Assembly (NCBI GenBank): GCA_903876625.1
Contig: CAIRAO010000200.1
Location: 1 to 34,425, forward strand
Source: an uncultured Gallionellaceae bacterium
GTDB taxonomy: Bacteria > Pseudomonadota > Gammaproteobacteria > Burkholderiales > Gallionellaceae
Reading direction: 5' to 3'
DNA length: 34,425 bases
The notes below the pieces were generated by a model that did not search any database, was not told the origin of the DNA, and worked only from the letters and a program-made list of their open reading frames with translations. Position numbers and translations under genes: made by a program. Below, piece by piece: positions 10,636-19,211 of the stretch (within the stretch, counting starts at the first letter, position 1; every line of letters starts with the position of its first letter).

Positions 10636-12261
10636 ATGAATTTTCACCCGAAACTATATTATGCGCAAGATCGGCTCAAATCTCTGTTGCTGCTTCTGGT
10701 TTTGGTCATCTATTTGCCTTTTCTGAATAGTCCTCTCGTATTCGACGACCTGTATTTTTTCAAAATCCCAATAAGTACCTACGCCAACAAGAATCTAGAT
10801 TTCTCATTGCGGTGGTTTTCTAATACTACGTTTGGCGTGACCTGGGTATTCTTTGGCGAAGCCCCCCCCGCCTTTCGCGTGCAGAATCTAATGCTGCATG
10901 GCATGAATGTGTTGTTGCTAATGTTGCTGATGCGACTGTGGATCAGACTATTTATTACGGATGCCGGTAAAGATAAGCTCGCCAATTGGGGGGCGTGGCT
11001 GGGTGCTTTGGTGTTCGCCTGTCATCCGTTGGCTGTTTATGGTGTGGGTTACTTGATTCAGCGCAGCATTTTGATGGCGACGCTGTTTTCGCTGGTGATG
11101 CAGCTCGCTTATTTGCGCGGCCTGTTGGAAAACAATAAAAGGTATATGGCGTTGGCAGTGGCGGCTTATTTTCTCGCTGTCTTCAGTAAAGAACACAGCA
11201 TCATGGCGCCTGCCATTTTGTTGCCGCTGACTTGGGTGCTGCGTAAGCAAATTAAATTCTCCCCGCGCATTTTGCTGGCAACCTGGGCAGGTTTTGCCGT
11301 GGTGGCGTTGCTGGTTGTCATGCGCATTAAAGGATTGCTGGGTGAGGCCTACGAGGCCGATGCTGCCAGCTTGTTTGGGCAACAAGAGATGTTGCAGGCC
11401 CTTCCGGCGGAGCGTTTGTTGAGTGTGCTTACTCAGGCCGGATTGTTTTTCAAATATTGTTTGTTAATGCTGCTGCCTGATCCGGCCTGGATGTCGGTTG
11501 ACATGCGCGAAACATTCATTCTTTCCTGGCGCGACTGGACGAGCTGGATAGGGCTCTTGGCCTTTGCCGGTTACGGCGTGTTTGCGTTGGGCTGTTTACT
11601 GCGCGGTGGCCGTCTCGCTTTGCTGGGTTTGGCCTTGCTCTACCCCTGGTTATTGTTCATGACGGAGTTTTCCAGTATTCGAGTGCAGGAAATTTTCGTG
11701 CTGTACCGAAGCTATTTGTGGCTACCGGGTTTCATGCTCCTGGTGCCCTTGTTGGCAAGTATTTTGCCGGAAAAAAAAATGGTACTGGTCGGGGGGCTTG
11801 TCGCGCTGTTGCTCGTCCCTTTGTCCTGGAATCGCTTGTGGGTCTTTGCCGATGACTATCGTTTGTGGAATGACGCCATACAACTGTTGCATGACGAAGA
11901 TCGCCTGGGGGCGCAACGAACCTATTACAATCGGGCGCAGGCTTCGGTGGCAAAAAAAGATTGGGATGCCGCTATTCAGGATTACCGGAAATCCTTGGCA
12001 ATTGATTCATCGCACCCGCAAGTTTATACGGCACTGGCAATAGCTTACTATGGTGCGAAGCAATATATCGAGGCACTCGCCACGTTTGACAAAGTGATTG
12101 CACTGGATGAAAAGAACGCCAGAGCTTATTACAATAAAGGCATTGTAATGAATGCGCTAAAAAACAAGGCGGGCGCGTTGAGTATGATGCAAAAAAGTTG
12201 TGCGCTGGGTGAAACGACCGCATGTGCGATAGTCAATATGGAACAGGCTAAAAAACGCTAG
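10636..12261 (+). CDS. GT-C-type polytopic membrane protein with C-terminal TPRs (TMTC-like; possible protein O-glycosyltransferase)
   Basis: 541 aa; PLVFDDLYFF in the first loop, HPLAVYGVGYLIQRSILMATLF, FSKEHSIMAPAILLPL, then TPR-like ALAIAYYGAKQYIEALATFDKVIALDEKNARAYYNKGIV. Confidence 0.7.
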   Translation: MNFHPKLYYAQDRLKSLLLLLVLVIYLPFLNSPLVFDDLYFFKIPISTYANKNLDFSLRWFSNTTFGVTWVFFGEAPPAFRVQNLMLHGMNVLLLMLLMRLWIRLFITDAGKDKLANWGAWLGALVFACHPLAVYGVGYLIQRSILMATLFSLVMQLAYLRGLLENNKRYMALAVAAYFLAVFSKEHSIMAPAILLPLTWVLRKQIKFSPRILLATWAGFAVVALLVVMRIKGLLGEAYEADAASLFGQQEMLQALPAERLLSVLTQAGLFFKYCLLMLLPDPAWMSVDMRETFILSWRDWTSWIGLLAFAGYGVFALGCLLRGGRLALLGLALLYPWLLFMTEFSSIRVQEIFVLYRSYLWLPGFMLLVPLLASILPEKKMVLVGGLVALLLVPLSWNRLWVFADDYRLWNDAIQLLHDEDRLGAQRTYYNRAQASVAKKDWDAAIQDYRKSLAIDSSHPQVYTALAIAYYGAKQYIEALATFDKVIALDEKNARAYYNKGIVMNALKNKAGALSMMQKSCALGETTACAIVNMEQAKKR

Positions 12262-12381
12262 TTCCTTTTGCTCTGTGCCGCGGCGATTTCGTGGAATTGT
12301 TTCAACTCGGTTTCAATCGTAGGTAACTCGTAGTAATCCGTCCCCGTTTGTTTGGCGAGCACCAGTTGCTCTATGGCGCAG
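12261..12381 (-). repeat. Diverged direct duplicate of the 3' end of the bepA-like gene (gene fragment)
   Basis: Minus-strand translation CAIEQLVLAKQTGTDYYELPTIETELKQFHEIAAAQSKRN matches the C-terminus of the 13051-14505 protein, CAIEQLVLAKQTGTDYYELSTIETELKQFREIAAAQSKKN. DNA aligns without gaps to 13054-13174. Confidence 0.9.
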
Positions 12382-12489
12382 GCGGGGAGCCGGTGTCTTA
12401 ATGTAATGGATTCTATCGCGGATAACCAGCGCCTTTGCGTAGGATAGGCAATTTGGGAAAGTATAGGATTATAATGAGGTTTTCGCGGA

Positions 12490-12699
12490 GTGTATATTAT
12501 GTCCACTATCCAAGCGATTGAGCAGGCAGTGCAGCAATTACCTGCGAACGAATTAGCTGAATTTCGCCAATGGTTTTCAAAATTTGATGAAGCAGCGTGG
12601 GATGCACAAATCGAAACAGATGCAGGCTCTGGAAAACTTGATGCGATGGCTGCTGACGCATTGGCTGAATATCATAATGGTACGGCACGCGAGCTTTGA
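12490..12699 (+). CDS. Addiction-module antitoxin (partner of RelE/ParE-type toxin); start possibly ATG 12499
   Basis: MSTIQAIEQAVQQLPANELAEFRQWFSKFDEAAWDAQIETDAGSGKLDAMAADALAEYHNGTAREL matches a common antitoxin pattern. Confidence 0.85.
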   Translation: MYIMSTIQAIEQAVQQLPANELAEFRQWFSKFDEAAWDAQIETDAGSGKLDAMAADALAEYHNGTAREL

Positions 12700-12956
12700 G
12701 GCATTTTACCTCATCAAAGTTCTGGGAATGTTTTGATGCTTTGCCAGCTCATATTCAGATTCAGGCGCGAGATTGCTATGAACTTCTCAAGAAAAACCCA
12801 AAACATCCGTCTCTGCAGTTTAAGCACGTTAAAAATGGAGCATTTTGAAGTGTTCGCGTAAGCTTGGGTTATCGGGCACTTGGTGTTCCGGTCGATTTAG
12901 GCGTGCAATGGTTTTGGATTGGAAGCCCTGCCGTCTACGATAAATTAATTGCTTGA
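12696..12956 (+). pseudogene. RelE/ParE-superfamily toxin interrupted by in-frame TGA (12846-12848)
   Basis: Frame from TTG 12696: (M)RHFTSSKFWECFDALPAHIQIQARDCYELLKKNPKHPSLQFKHVKNGAF*SVRVSLGYRALGVPVDLGVQWFWIGSPAVYDKLIA*. Homologous toxins usually read G-x-[FYW]-W-S-V-R-V at the stop. Confidence 0.87.
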
Positions 12957-13050
12957 CCTGACATTCGACTGGGACTGGCTATGCCAGCCCCTAAGTATTA
13001 CGGTTATATCGCGCCTAGTTGAATGGCTGATTCACTAATCACGAAACTGG

Positions 13051-14505
13051 TTAATTCTTTTTGCTCTGCGCTGCGGCAATTTCCCTGAATTGTTTCAATT
13101 CCGTTTCAATCGTTGACAACTCGTAGTAATCCGTTCCCGTTTGTTTGGCGAGCACCAGTTGCTCAATGGCGCAGCGCAGGTTGCCGTGCAATATACAGTT
13201 GTAAGCCAGTGCGTGGTGTTCTTCCTGGGTTCTATTCAAGGCGGCAAATGTCTTGGCCTGCAACTCATACAAATGCGAATCGTTACTATGAATCTGGATC
13301 TGCTCGTTGAGCAACTTAAGCGCGTCTTTGTAGCTGTGGCTTTCCAGTAAAATTTCGGCATAGTCATAAATCAAAGCGCGATGCTGGGGGAAGTTTTGCA
13401 AGGCGGTGCGGTAGAAGCCGGCCAGATTTTTATCTTGTCCGTCGGCACGTTTTATTTTTCCTGATAAGGTGGTGATCATCGGATTGGCAGGCACCATACT
13501 TTGCAGCGTCACCAATTCCTGTTCGGCTAAATTAATTTGTTTGCTGCGCAACAGGGCGAGCGTCAGCCCGTAACGATTGGCGATCGGGTTGCCGAATTTC
13601 TGTTCGCCCAAGGCTGATTTGAAATAAGTAACCGCTTCAGTCGGTGTTTTATTCATCGCCAGTAATTTGGCGCGCACCAGTTGAAAATTCAGACTATCCG
13701 GCACCAGATGAAATTGCATCTGCTGGATGCGGTTGTCTACATCGGCAATACGCTCTGCGGTGATGGGGTGGGTGCGCAGATAAGTCGGTGTGTTGCCTTC
13801 AACCAGGCGGGTGGCTCTTTGCATGCGTTCGAAGAAGGCGGGCATGGCGCGTGTATCAAAGCCCGATTTTTGCAGGGTGGCGATACCGATGCGGTCTGCT
13901 TCCTGTTCATTTGCGCGGGTGAAATTAAGTTGGCGCTGGATGACGCCGCCCTCTGCCCCCAAAATGGCGGCAGTGGCTGCCTGCGGGTTATTGCGTGCTG
14001 CCAGGATAGCCACAGCGATGGTCGCCATCGCGGCCAGTGAGTCGTATTTCTGGCCGGCGATCATGCGCGCAAAATGGTGCTGGGTGACGTGGGAGATTTC
14101 GTGGCCCAAAACAGAGGCCAGTTCGGATTCATTATTCGCAAGCAGTATTAAGCCGGTATTGACGCCGACAAAACCGCCGGGCATGGCAAAAGCATTGACG
14201 GCATTATCGTTGATGGCAAAAAACTCGAATTCCATTGCCGGCTCGGGGGAGTTGGCGACCAGTAACCCACCCAGCTGGTTGAGGTAATCGGCTATTTCAG
14301 CATCATCCACGTAAGCTTTGTCAGCACGAATCTGGTACATGCTTTGTTCACCGATTTGACGCTCTTGCAGGGGAGAGATCATTTCCTGCGAAGAGTCGCC
14401 CAAATCGGGTAACCCATCGGCATAGCAAACCGGCGTGAGGGAACAAAGCAAAATAAAAATAATCCGTTTCATGCCGCCTATGATAACCGCTTTGAATTTT
14501 TGCAA
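13051..14505 (-). CDS. bepA: BepA-like periplasmic M48 metalloprotease with TPRs (likely start 14472)
   Basis: Signal peptide MKRIIFILLCSLTPVCYA; HEXXH in ASVLGHEISHVTQHHFARM; ANEQEADRIGIATL; TPR-like C-terminus. Confidence 0.9.
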   Translation of the reverse strand: MQKFKAVIIGGMKRIIFILLCSLTPVCYADGLPDLGDSSQEMISPLQERQIGEQSMYQIRADKAYVDDAEIADYLNQLGGLLVANSPEPAMEFEFFAINDNAVNAFAMPGGFVGVNTGLILLANNESELASVLGHEISHVTQHHFARMIAGQKYDSLAAMATIAVAILAARNNPQAATAAILGAEGGVIQRQLNFTRANEQEADRIGIATLQKSGFDTRAMPAFFERMQRATRLVEGNTPTYLRTHPITAERIADVDNRIQQMQFHLVPDSLNFQLVRAKLLAMNKTPTEAVTYFKSALGEQKFGNPIANRYGLTLALLRSKQINLAEQELVTLQSMVPANPMITTLSGKIKRADGQDKNLAGFYRTALQNFPQHRALIYDYAEILLESHSYKDALKLLNEQIQIHSNDSHLYELQAKTFAALNRTQEEHHALAYNCILHGNLRCAIEQLVLAKQTGTDYYELSTIETELKQFREIAAAQSKKN

Positions 14506-14639
14506 ATAGTGATTTACTACTTTTAACCTGCAAAAAATCGGGGTTGATCAGGCGGTTTTTAGTTGTCAAAAATAAATCCGGTCTGGACACAAGCGAAATA
14601 AATACGCAAAATGCCCGATTCGTGGTGAAATTGCCAGCA

Positions 14640-15923
14640 ATGAAAAATATTGGAAAATACGAGATCGTAAAAGAGTTGGGGCGTGGCGCGACCAGTACCG
14701 TGTATTTGGCCATCGATTCGTTCAACAACCAGCAGGTTGCGCTTAAGCTATTCAAGCTCGATACCGCGCATGACAGTTCGATTGCGAAAGTTTTTCGCAA
14801 GCTGCTGGTAACCGAAGCTGCATTGGCCGGTAAATTATCCCATCCGCATATTGTGAAAGTGTATGACGCTGTGATTGACGACGAGGTCAATTACATGGTG
14901 ATGGAATACATCGACGGCGAGACACTAGAACGCAGTTCGGAAGTGGATCATCTTTTACCACTGGGCAGGGCTGCTGAGATCATCTATAAATGTTGCAAGG
15001 CGTTGGAATATGCACAGAGTCAGGGTGTGATCCACCGCGATATCAAACCTGCCAATATTTTATTAAGTGGCGAGAGTGAAATCAAGATCTCCGATTTCGG
15101 GGCGGCGGTCATCGAAAGCCAGCAAGAGACCCAAGTGAGCGGCTTGGGTTCGCCAGCCTATATGTCACCGGAGCAGATCGAAGAGCGGCCTCTCACTCAT
15201 CAGACGGATATCTATTCTCTGGGAGTCACGATGTATCGTCTGCTGACCGGCAGACTGCCGTTTGATGCGGCAAACAATTACAGCATGATTTACCAGATCA
15301 TGAATATAGACCCGCCGCCGCCCAGCACTTTCAGACCCGAAATACAGCCGGCATTGGATGCCATCGTGTTGCGAGCGATGTGCAAGGACACGAAGAATCG
15401 ATATCAGAACTGGGATGAGTTCGCCCGCGACCTGGTCGCGTTCATTTCTGACAGCGTCGAACCTCAGGCAAAGATCTACGATACGGAGAAATTCGATACT
15501 TTGCGTACCTTGCCTTTCTTTAAAAACTTTAGCGATGTCGAGTTGTGGGAAGTGTTGCGTATCAGTGTGTGGAACAAGATTCCGCAGGATGAGCAAATAA
15601 TCACCGAGGGCGATGACGGTCGTGACTTTTATATTTTGGCTCGCGGCACTGTCAAGGTGATCAAGCACGGAAGACTGTTAAGTCTTTTGCATACCGGTGA
15701 TTGCTTTGGTGAGATGGCTCACCTTTCCGAAAAAAACGCAAAGCGCTCCACCGATGTCATCACCAAAACGGAGGTGACACTGATAGCGCTTGATCCTGAA
15801 GTGCTGGCAAAATCTTCATCTGGCTGCCGTTACCAGTTTAGTGAAGCATTTTTGCATATGCTGGCAAAGCGTTTGGCGGTTTCCAATATTCGTATCTCGC
15901 ATTTATTGAGCGATCATCAGTAG
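14640..15923 (+). CDS. Serine/threonine protein kinase with C-terminal cyclic-nucleotide-binding domain (track ORF begins 14544; ATG 14640 preferred)
   Basis: YEIVKELGRGATSTVYLA, VIHRDIKPANILLS, ISDFGAAV, GSPAYMSPEQIEERPLTHQTDIYSLGVTMYRLLTG; C-terminal EGDDGRDFYILARGTVKVIKHGRLLSLLHTGDCFGEMAHLSEKNAKRSTDV. Confidence 0.93.
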   Translation: MKNIGKYEIVKELGRGATSTVYLAIDSFNNQQVALKLFKLDTAHDSSIAKVFRKLLVTEAALAGKLSHPHIVKVYDAVIDDEVNYMVMEYIDGETLERSSEVDHLLPLGRAAEIIYKCCKALEYAQSQGVIHRDIKPANILLSGESEIKISDFGAAVIESQQETQVSGLGSPAYMSPEQIEERPLTHQTDIYSLGVTMYRLLTGRLPFDAANNYSMIYQIMNIDPPPPSTFRPEIQPALDAIVLRAMCKDTKNRYQNWDEFARDLVAFISDSVEPQAKIYDTEKFDTLRTLPFFKNFSDVELWEVLRISVWNKIPQDEQIITEGDDGRDFYILARGTVKVIKHGRLLSLLHTGDCFGEMAHLSEKNAKRSTDVITKTEVTLIALDPEVLAKSSSGCRYQFSEAFLHMLAKRLAVSNIRISHLLSDHQ

Positions 15924-16051
15924 AAGTACTGAATTTTAGGGATTCTCTAATTCTGGGAGACTCGCTGAACAACTACAGGATGAAAAAGTAGTATGAAAAA
16001 AATACTTCATTGGTAATAAATTCAGAGGAAAGTGCAATCAGGGGAAATTAT

Positions 16052-16348
16052 ATGTTCGGTTTTTTAGACGTCAAACAAGTAGAAAAATTCGGTGAATCCT
16101 TAGCTGGATTATTGATGGAAAGAATACCCCCGGAAGCTTCAGTTTTGGGAGACAAGTCGCCGACTAAAAAATTATTTCCGGCTGTTCATAAATTGCATCA
16201 GCAAATTGATCAGTTCAAACTCGAACACAAAATGAATTTTTACCAAAAAGCGAAGCTTCTCAACACCTTTAAATGGCAGTTGCTTTCGTCTGGGTATAAC
16301 AAGGAATTTGTCGATGAAATTACGCAAGGTCTGGCTCTGAAACTATGA
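16052..16348 (+). CDS. Small protein of unknown function, translationally coupled to the OGT-like gene
   Basis: 98 aa from ATG 16052 (track ORF 16010): MFGFLDVKQVEKFGESLAGLLMERIPPEASVLGDKSPTKK...; preceded by AGGGGAAA; stop overlaps the next ATG (ATGA at 16345). Confidence 0.75.
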   Translation: MFGFLDVKQVEKFGESLAGLLMERIPPEASVLGDKSPTKKLFPAVHKLHQQIDQFKLEHKMNFYQKAKLLNTFKWQLLSSGYNKEFVDEITQGLALKL

Positions 16349-18447
16349 ATCTTACTCAAAAGTTACTCACGAAACTATTCTGGAACAAAGGGAGTGGCCA
16401 CGAATCAACAAAAGTTTCAGTAGTTCAGCCGGAAAAGTCTGAGCGGAAAATATATCAAGCGAATTTTAATATTCCAATGAGCAATCAGGCTGGTTCAGCA
16501 TACCTAATGTCAGGTTACCAAGCTTCGTCTTTCTCAATACACACGAAAGATGCAGAAGCCTATATCAAAATGGCTGAAAATGCGTTGGAAAGCGGAAGTT
16601 TTCGAGAGATGCTTGGCCATAGCGAAGAGGCTGTAAATCTAGCTCCGAACCATTTCATGGCGCATAAATATCTCGCCATAGCACGCTACGAAACTGGGGA
16701 ATGGGAGAAAGCTTATGAAAGCTTCAGAAAGGTTATCGTTTTAAAGCCGGATTATGCAGAAGGACACTACAATCTCGGCAAAGCACTCCAGCAATTGTCA
16801 CGATTGGATGAAGCCATTACTTGTTATAAAAAGGCGCTTGAGCTTAAGCCTGATTTCGCTTCGGCGTATAACAACTTGGGCATGATCTTGGAAGAGCAGG
16901 GCCAATTCGATGAAGCTGAACTTAACTATAGAGAAGCGATTTCATTCGATCCAAACAATACAGAAACATTTAATAATTTGGGAAATGTTTTTCATAAGCT
17001 TGGCAGGCGCACAGAAGCCATAGACTCGTATAAGAAATCGCTGGAATGTTTTCCTGGAAATAACATAGCTAGATTGAGTCTGCTATTTCAAATGTTGCAT
17101 ATCTGCAAATGGGATGAACTGGAATCGGGTATCCGTGAAATTCGCCGAGTGGTCAAAGAGAAACATCCTACCTCTTATAATATTTTCCCACCATTTATGT
17201 TTCTGGCACTACCTGGCACGACAGGAGAGGAACAGCGGATTTGTGCAGAAAATTTCTCGCAACCACTCTTTCAGACGTTGCTACCGCTTAGAATGAAACT
17301 TGGTTTTGAATTCCATCGCCCAGCCAATTCGAAAATACATATAGGTTACCTGTCCGGAGACATTCATGATCACCCTGTTTCCAAACTGACGGTCGAAATA
17401 TTCGAACTGCATGACCATAGCCGTTTTAAGGTCACAGCCTATTCCTATGGGCCCGATGACGGCAGTTCTGTTCGCCAAAGGGTTATGCAAGCATTTGATC
17501 AGTTTGTAGATATAGGAAATTTATCCATTGAGGATGCCGCACGTAAAATATATGCAGATCAGGTAGATATTTTGGTCGATCTTAAAGGTTATACGGCCGA
17601 CACTAGAAGCGCCATTCTGGCGTTACGTCCAGCACCAGTTCAGGTGAATTTTCTTGGATATCCAGGAACGATGGGGAATCAATTTGTTGATTACATCATC
17701 TCAGATTCTTTTGTTAATCCAGCCTCTGAGCAAGAAAAAAATTATGCAGAAAAGGTTGTCAGGATGCCCTACTGCTTCCTGCCCAGTGATAGCAAGCGCC
17801 CCAGAAAGCTCGCAACTCCCGATCGTAAGTCTCTTGGCTTGGACGAGAATGGATTTGTGTTCTGTTGTTTCAACCAAACCTTCAAGATCACTCCTCAATT
17901 ATTTATTGTATGGTGCAACTTACTGAACGAAATCCCAAAAAGTCAATTATGGTTGTTTGCAACTAATTCTGTTGCGGAAGCAAATCTGAGGAACGAAGCT
18001 GAAAAACAAGGTGTAGCTCAAGAGAGGTTGGTTATGGCTCCTAGGGTGGAACTAAATGAAGATCATTTGGCAAGACTGCAATGTGCAGATCTCTTTCTGG
18101 ACACAATGCCTTACAACGCTCACACTACCTGTAGCGAGGCTTTGTGGATGGGATTGCCGGTCGTTACCTATTCTGGGGAAACTTTCGCATCCAGAGTGGC
18201 AGGTAGCCTTCTAACAACGCTTGGCGTGCCTGAGTTGATAACTTACACACTTGATGATTACCAAACTCTTGCTCTTGAACTTGCTACAGATGTTGAAAGA
18301 ATGTCGAAAGTCAGAAAAAAGATTTTAGAAAATCGTGACACGATGCCACTGTTTGATTCTAAGAGATTTACTCTGAATCTTGAAGAGGCTTATAAGAAGA
18401 TGATTCCTGCGGCTAAAAATACGCAAGAGTCGACTAGTAATAATTGA
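16345..18447 (+). CDS. TPR protein with O-GlcNAc transferase-like (GT41/SPINDLY) catalytic domain
   Basis: TPRs (GHYNLGKALQQLSRLDEAITCYKKALELKPDFASAYNNLG) then HIGYLSGDIHDHPVSKL, LKGYTADTRSAILALRPAPVQVNFLGYPGTMGNQFVDYIISD, FCCFNQTFKITP, LFLDTMPYNAHTTCSEALWMGLPVVTYSGETFASRVAGSLL. Confidence 0.93.
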   Translation: MNLTQKLLTKLFWNKGSGHESTKVSVVQPEKSERKIYQANFNIPMSNQAGSAYLMSGYQASSFSIHTKDAEAYIKMAENALESGSFREMLGHSEEAVNLAPNHFMAHKYLAIARYETGEWEKAYESFRKVIVLKPDYAEGHYNLGKALQQLSRLDEAITCYKKALELKPDFASAYNNLGMILEEQGQFDEAELNYREAISFDPNNTETFNNLGNVFHKLGRRTEAIDSYKKSLECFPGNNIARLSLLFQMLHICKWDELESGIREIRRVVKEKHPTSYNIFPPFMFLALPGTTGEEQRICAENFSQPLFQTLLPLRMKLGFEFHRPANSKIHIGYLSGDIHDHPVSKLTVEIFELHDHSRFKVTAYSYGPDDGSSVRQRVMQAFDQFVDIGNLSIEDAARKIYADQVDILVDLKGYTADTRSAILALRPAPVQVNFLGYPGTMGNQFVDYIISDSFVNPASEQEKNYAEKVVRMPYCFLPSDSKRPRKLATPDRKSLGLDENGFVFCCFNQTFKITPQLFIVWCNLLNEIPKSQLWLFATNSVAEANLRNEAEKQGVAQERLVMAPRVELNEDHLARLQCADLFLDTMPYNAHTTCSEALWMGLPVVTYSGETFASRVAGSLLTTLGVPELITYTLDDYQTLALELATDVERMSKVRKKILENRDTMPLFDSKRFTLNLEEAYKKMIPAAKNTQESTSNN

Positions 18448-18513
18448 TTGGGGATGGCAAGCAGGAATTCAAAAGTGAATTTGATTATCTTTAGTTTGAA
18501 TAGGTAAAAATAG

Positions 18514-18831
18514 ATGAACAGTTTCAAAAATATAACCGTTGCTGAATTAGAACCCTTGCTCGCTGGAGGCAAGGTAAAACTTGTCGATGTGCGCACCACA
18601 GCAGAAGTGGCACGCGGTTTCATTAAAGGGGCAGAAATAATGCCTTTGCATCTTTTATCGTTGAATATTAAAAAATTGGACGCGGCAATGCCAACTGTAT
18701 TTTATTGTCAGGTTGGAGGCCGCTCCGCGCAGGCTGCCTCTTTCGCCGCAGCTCAGGGTATGTCGGATGTCTACAATCTGCAGGGCGGTATTACCGCCTG
18801 GGCACACAACGGTGGAGAGATTGTAGTATGA
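18514..18831 (+). CDS. Rhodanese-like domain protein
   Basis: VKLVDVRTTAEVARGFIKGAEIMPLHLL, FYCQVGGRSAQAA, VYNLQGGITAWAHNG. Confidence 0.92.
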   Translation: MNSFKNITVAELEPLLAGGKVKLVDVRTTAEVARGFIKGAEIMPLHLLSLNIKKLDAAMPTVFYCQVGGRSAQAASFAAAQGMSDVYNLQGGITAWAHNGGEIVV

Positions 18832-19067
18832 ACTTCGATGCATTTGATGTGGAATTGGATGTGCGGCAACTGGCTTGCCCGTTGCCGATATTGCGCGCTA
18901 AAAAATCGCTGGCAACCATGCAGGGCGGCCAAGTGTTGAAGATCGTCGCGACTGACAAAAAATCACCCCAAGACTTCGTGACGTTTTGCAAGCAAACAGG
19001 AAATGAATTGTTGTCTTCGGAAGTGAGCGGTGAAGAGTTCGTGTTTTTTCTGCGCCGGCGCAAATAG
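18828..19067 (+). CDS. TusA-family sulfurtransferase
   Basis: From ATG 18828 (ATGA overlap with rhodanese stop): LDVRQLACPLPILRAKKSLATMQGGQVLKIVATDKKSPQDFVTFCKQTGNELL; CPxP motif. Confidence 0.92.
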   Translation: MNFDAFDVELDVRQLACPLPILRAKKSLATMQGGQVLKIVATDKKSPQDFVTFCKQTGNELLSSEVSGEEFVFFLRRRK

Positions 19068-19211
19068 TCGTCATGCTGCGAAGGCGGTAACCCCGTGATT
19101 TTATCCAATTAGCTTTTAGAGCTTGTCCTTGGTGTGCAAGGGATTAATATTATTTTTATCGGTAAAATGTGTTGGTGAATTGTGAAAATACAGCAGAGTG
19201 ATAGCGTAAAG

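Noticed and set aside
12470-12475. TATAAT -10 box upstream of the second antitoxin
   Set aside because: Exact -10 hexamer, but no convincing -35 at 16-18 bp spacing; not reported as a promoter.
12846-12848. TGA in the toxin as evidence of UGA recoding to Trp
   Set aside because: Other genes in the window appear to end at TGA (for example the CbiQ-like gene, holC, rhodanese), so a standard code with a nonsense mutation is the simpler reading.
15993-16016. Tiny ORF MKKILHW before the small OGT-partner gene, possible leader peptide
   Set aside because: Only 7 codons, and no clear attenuator hairpin follows it; chance occurrence is likely.
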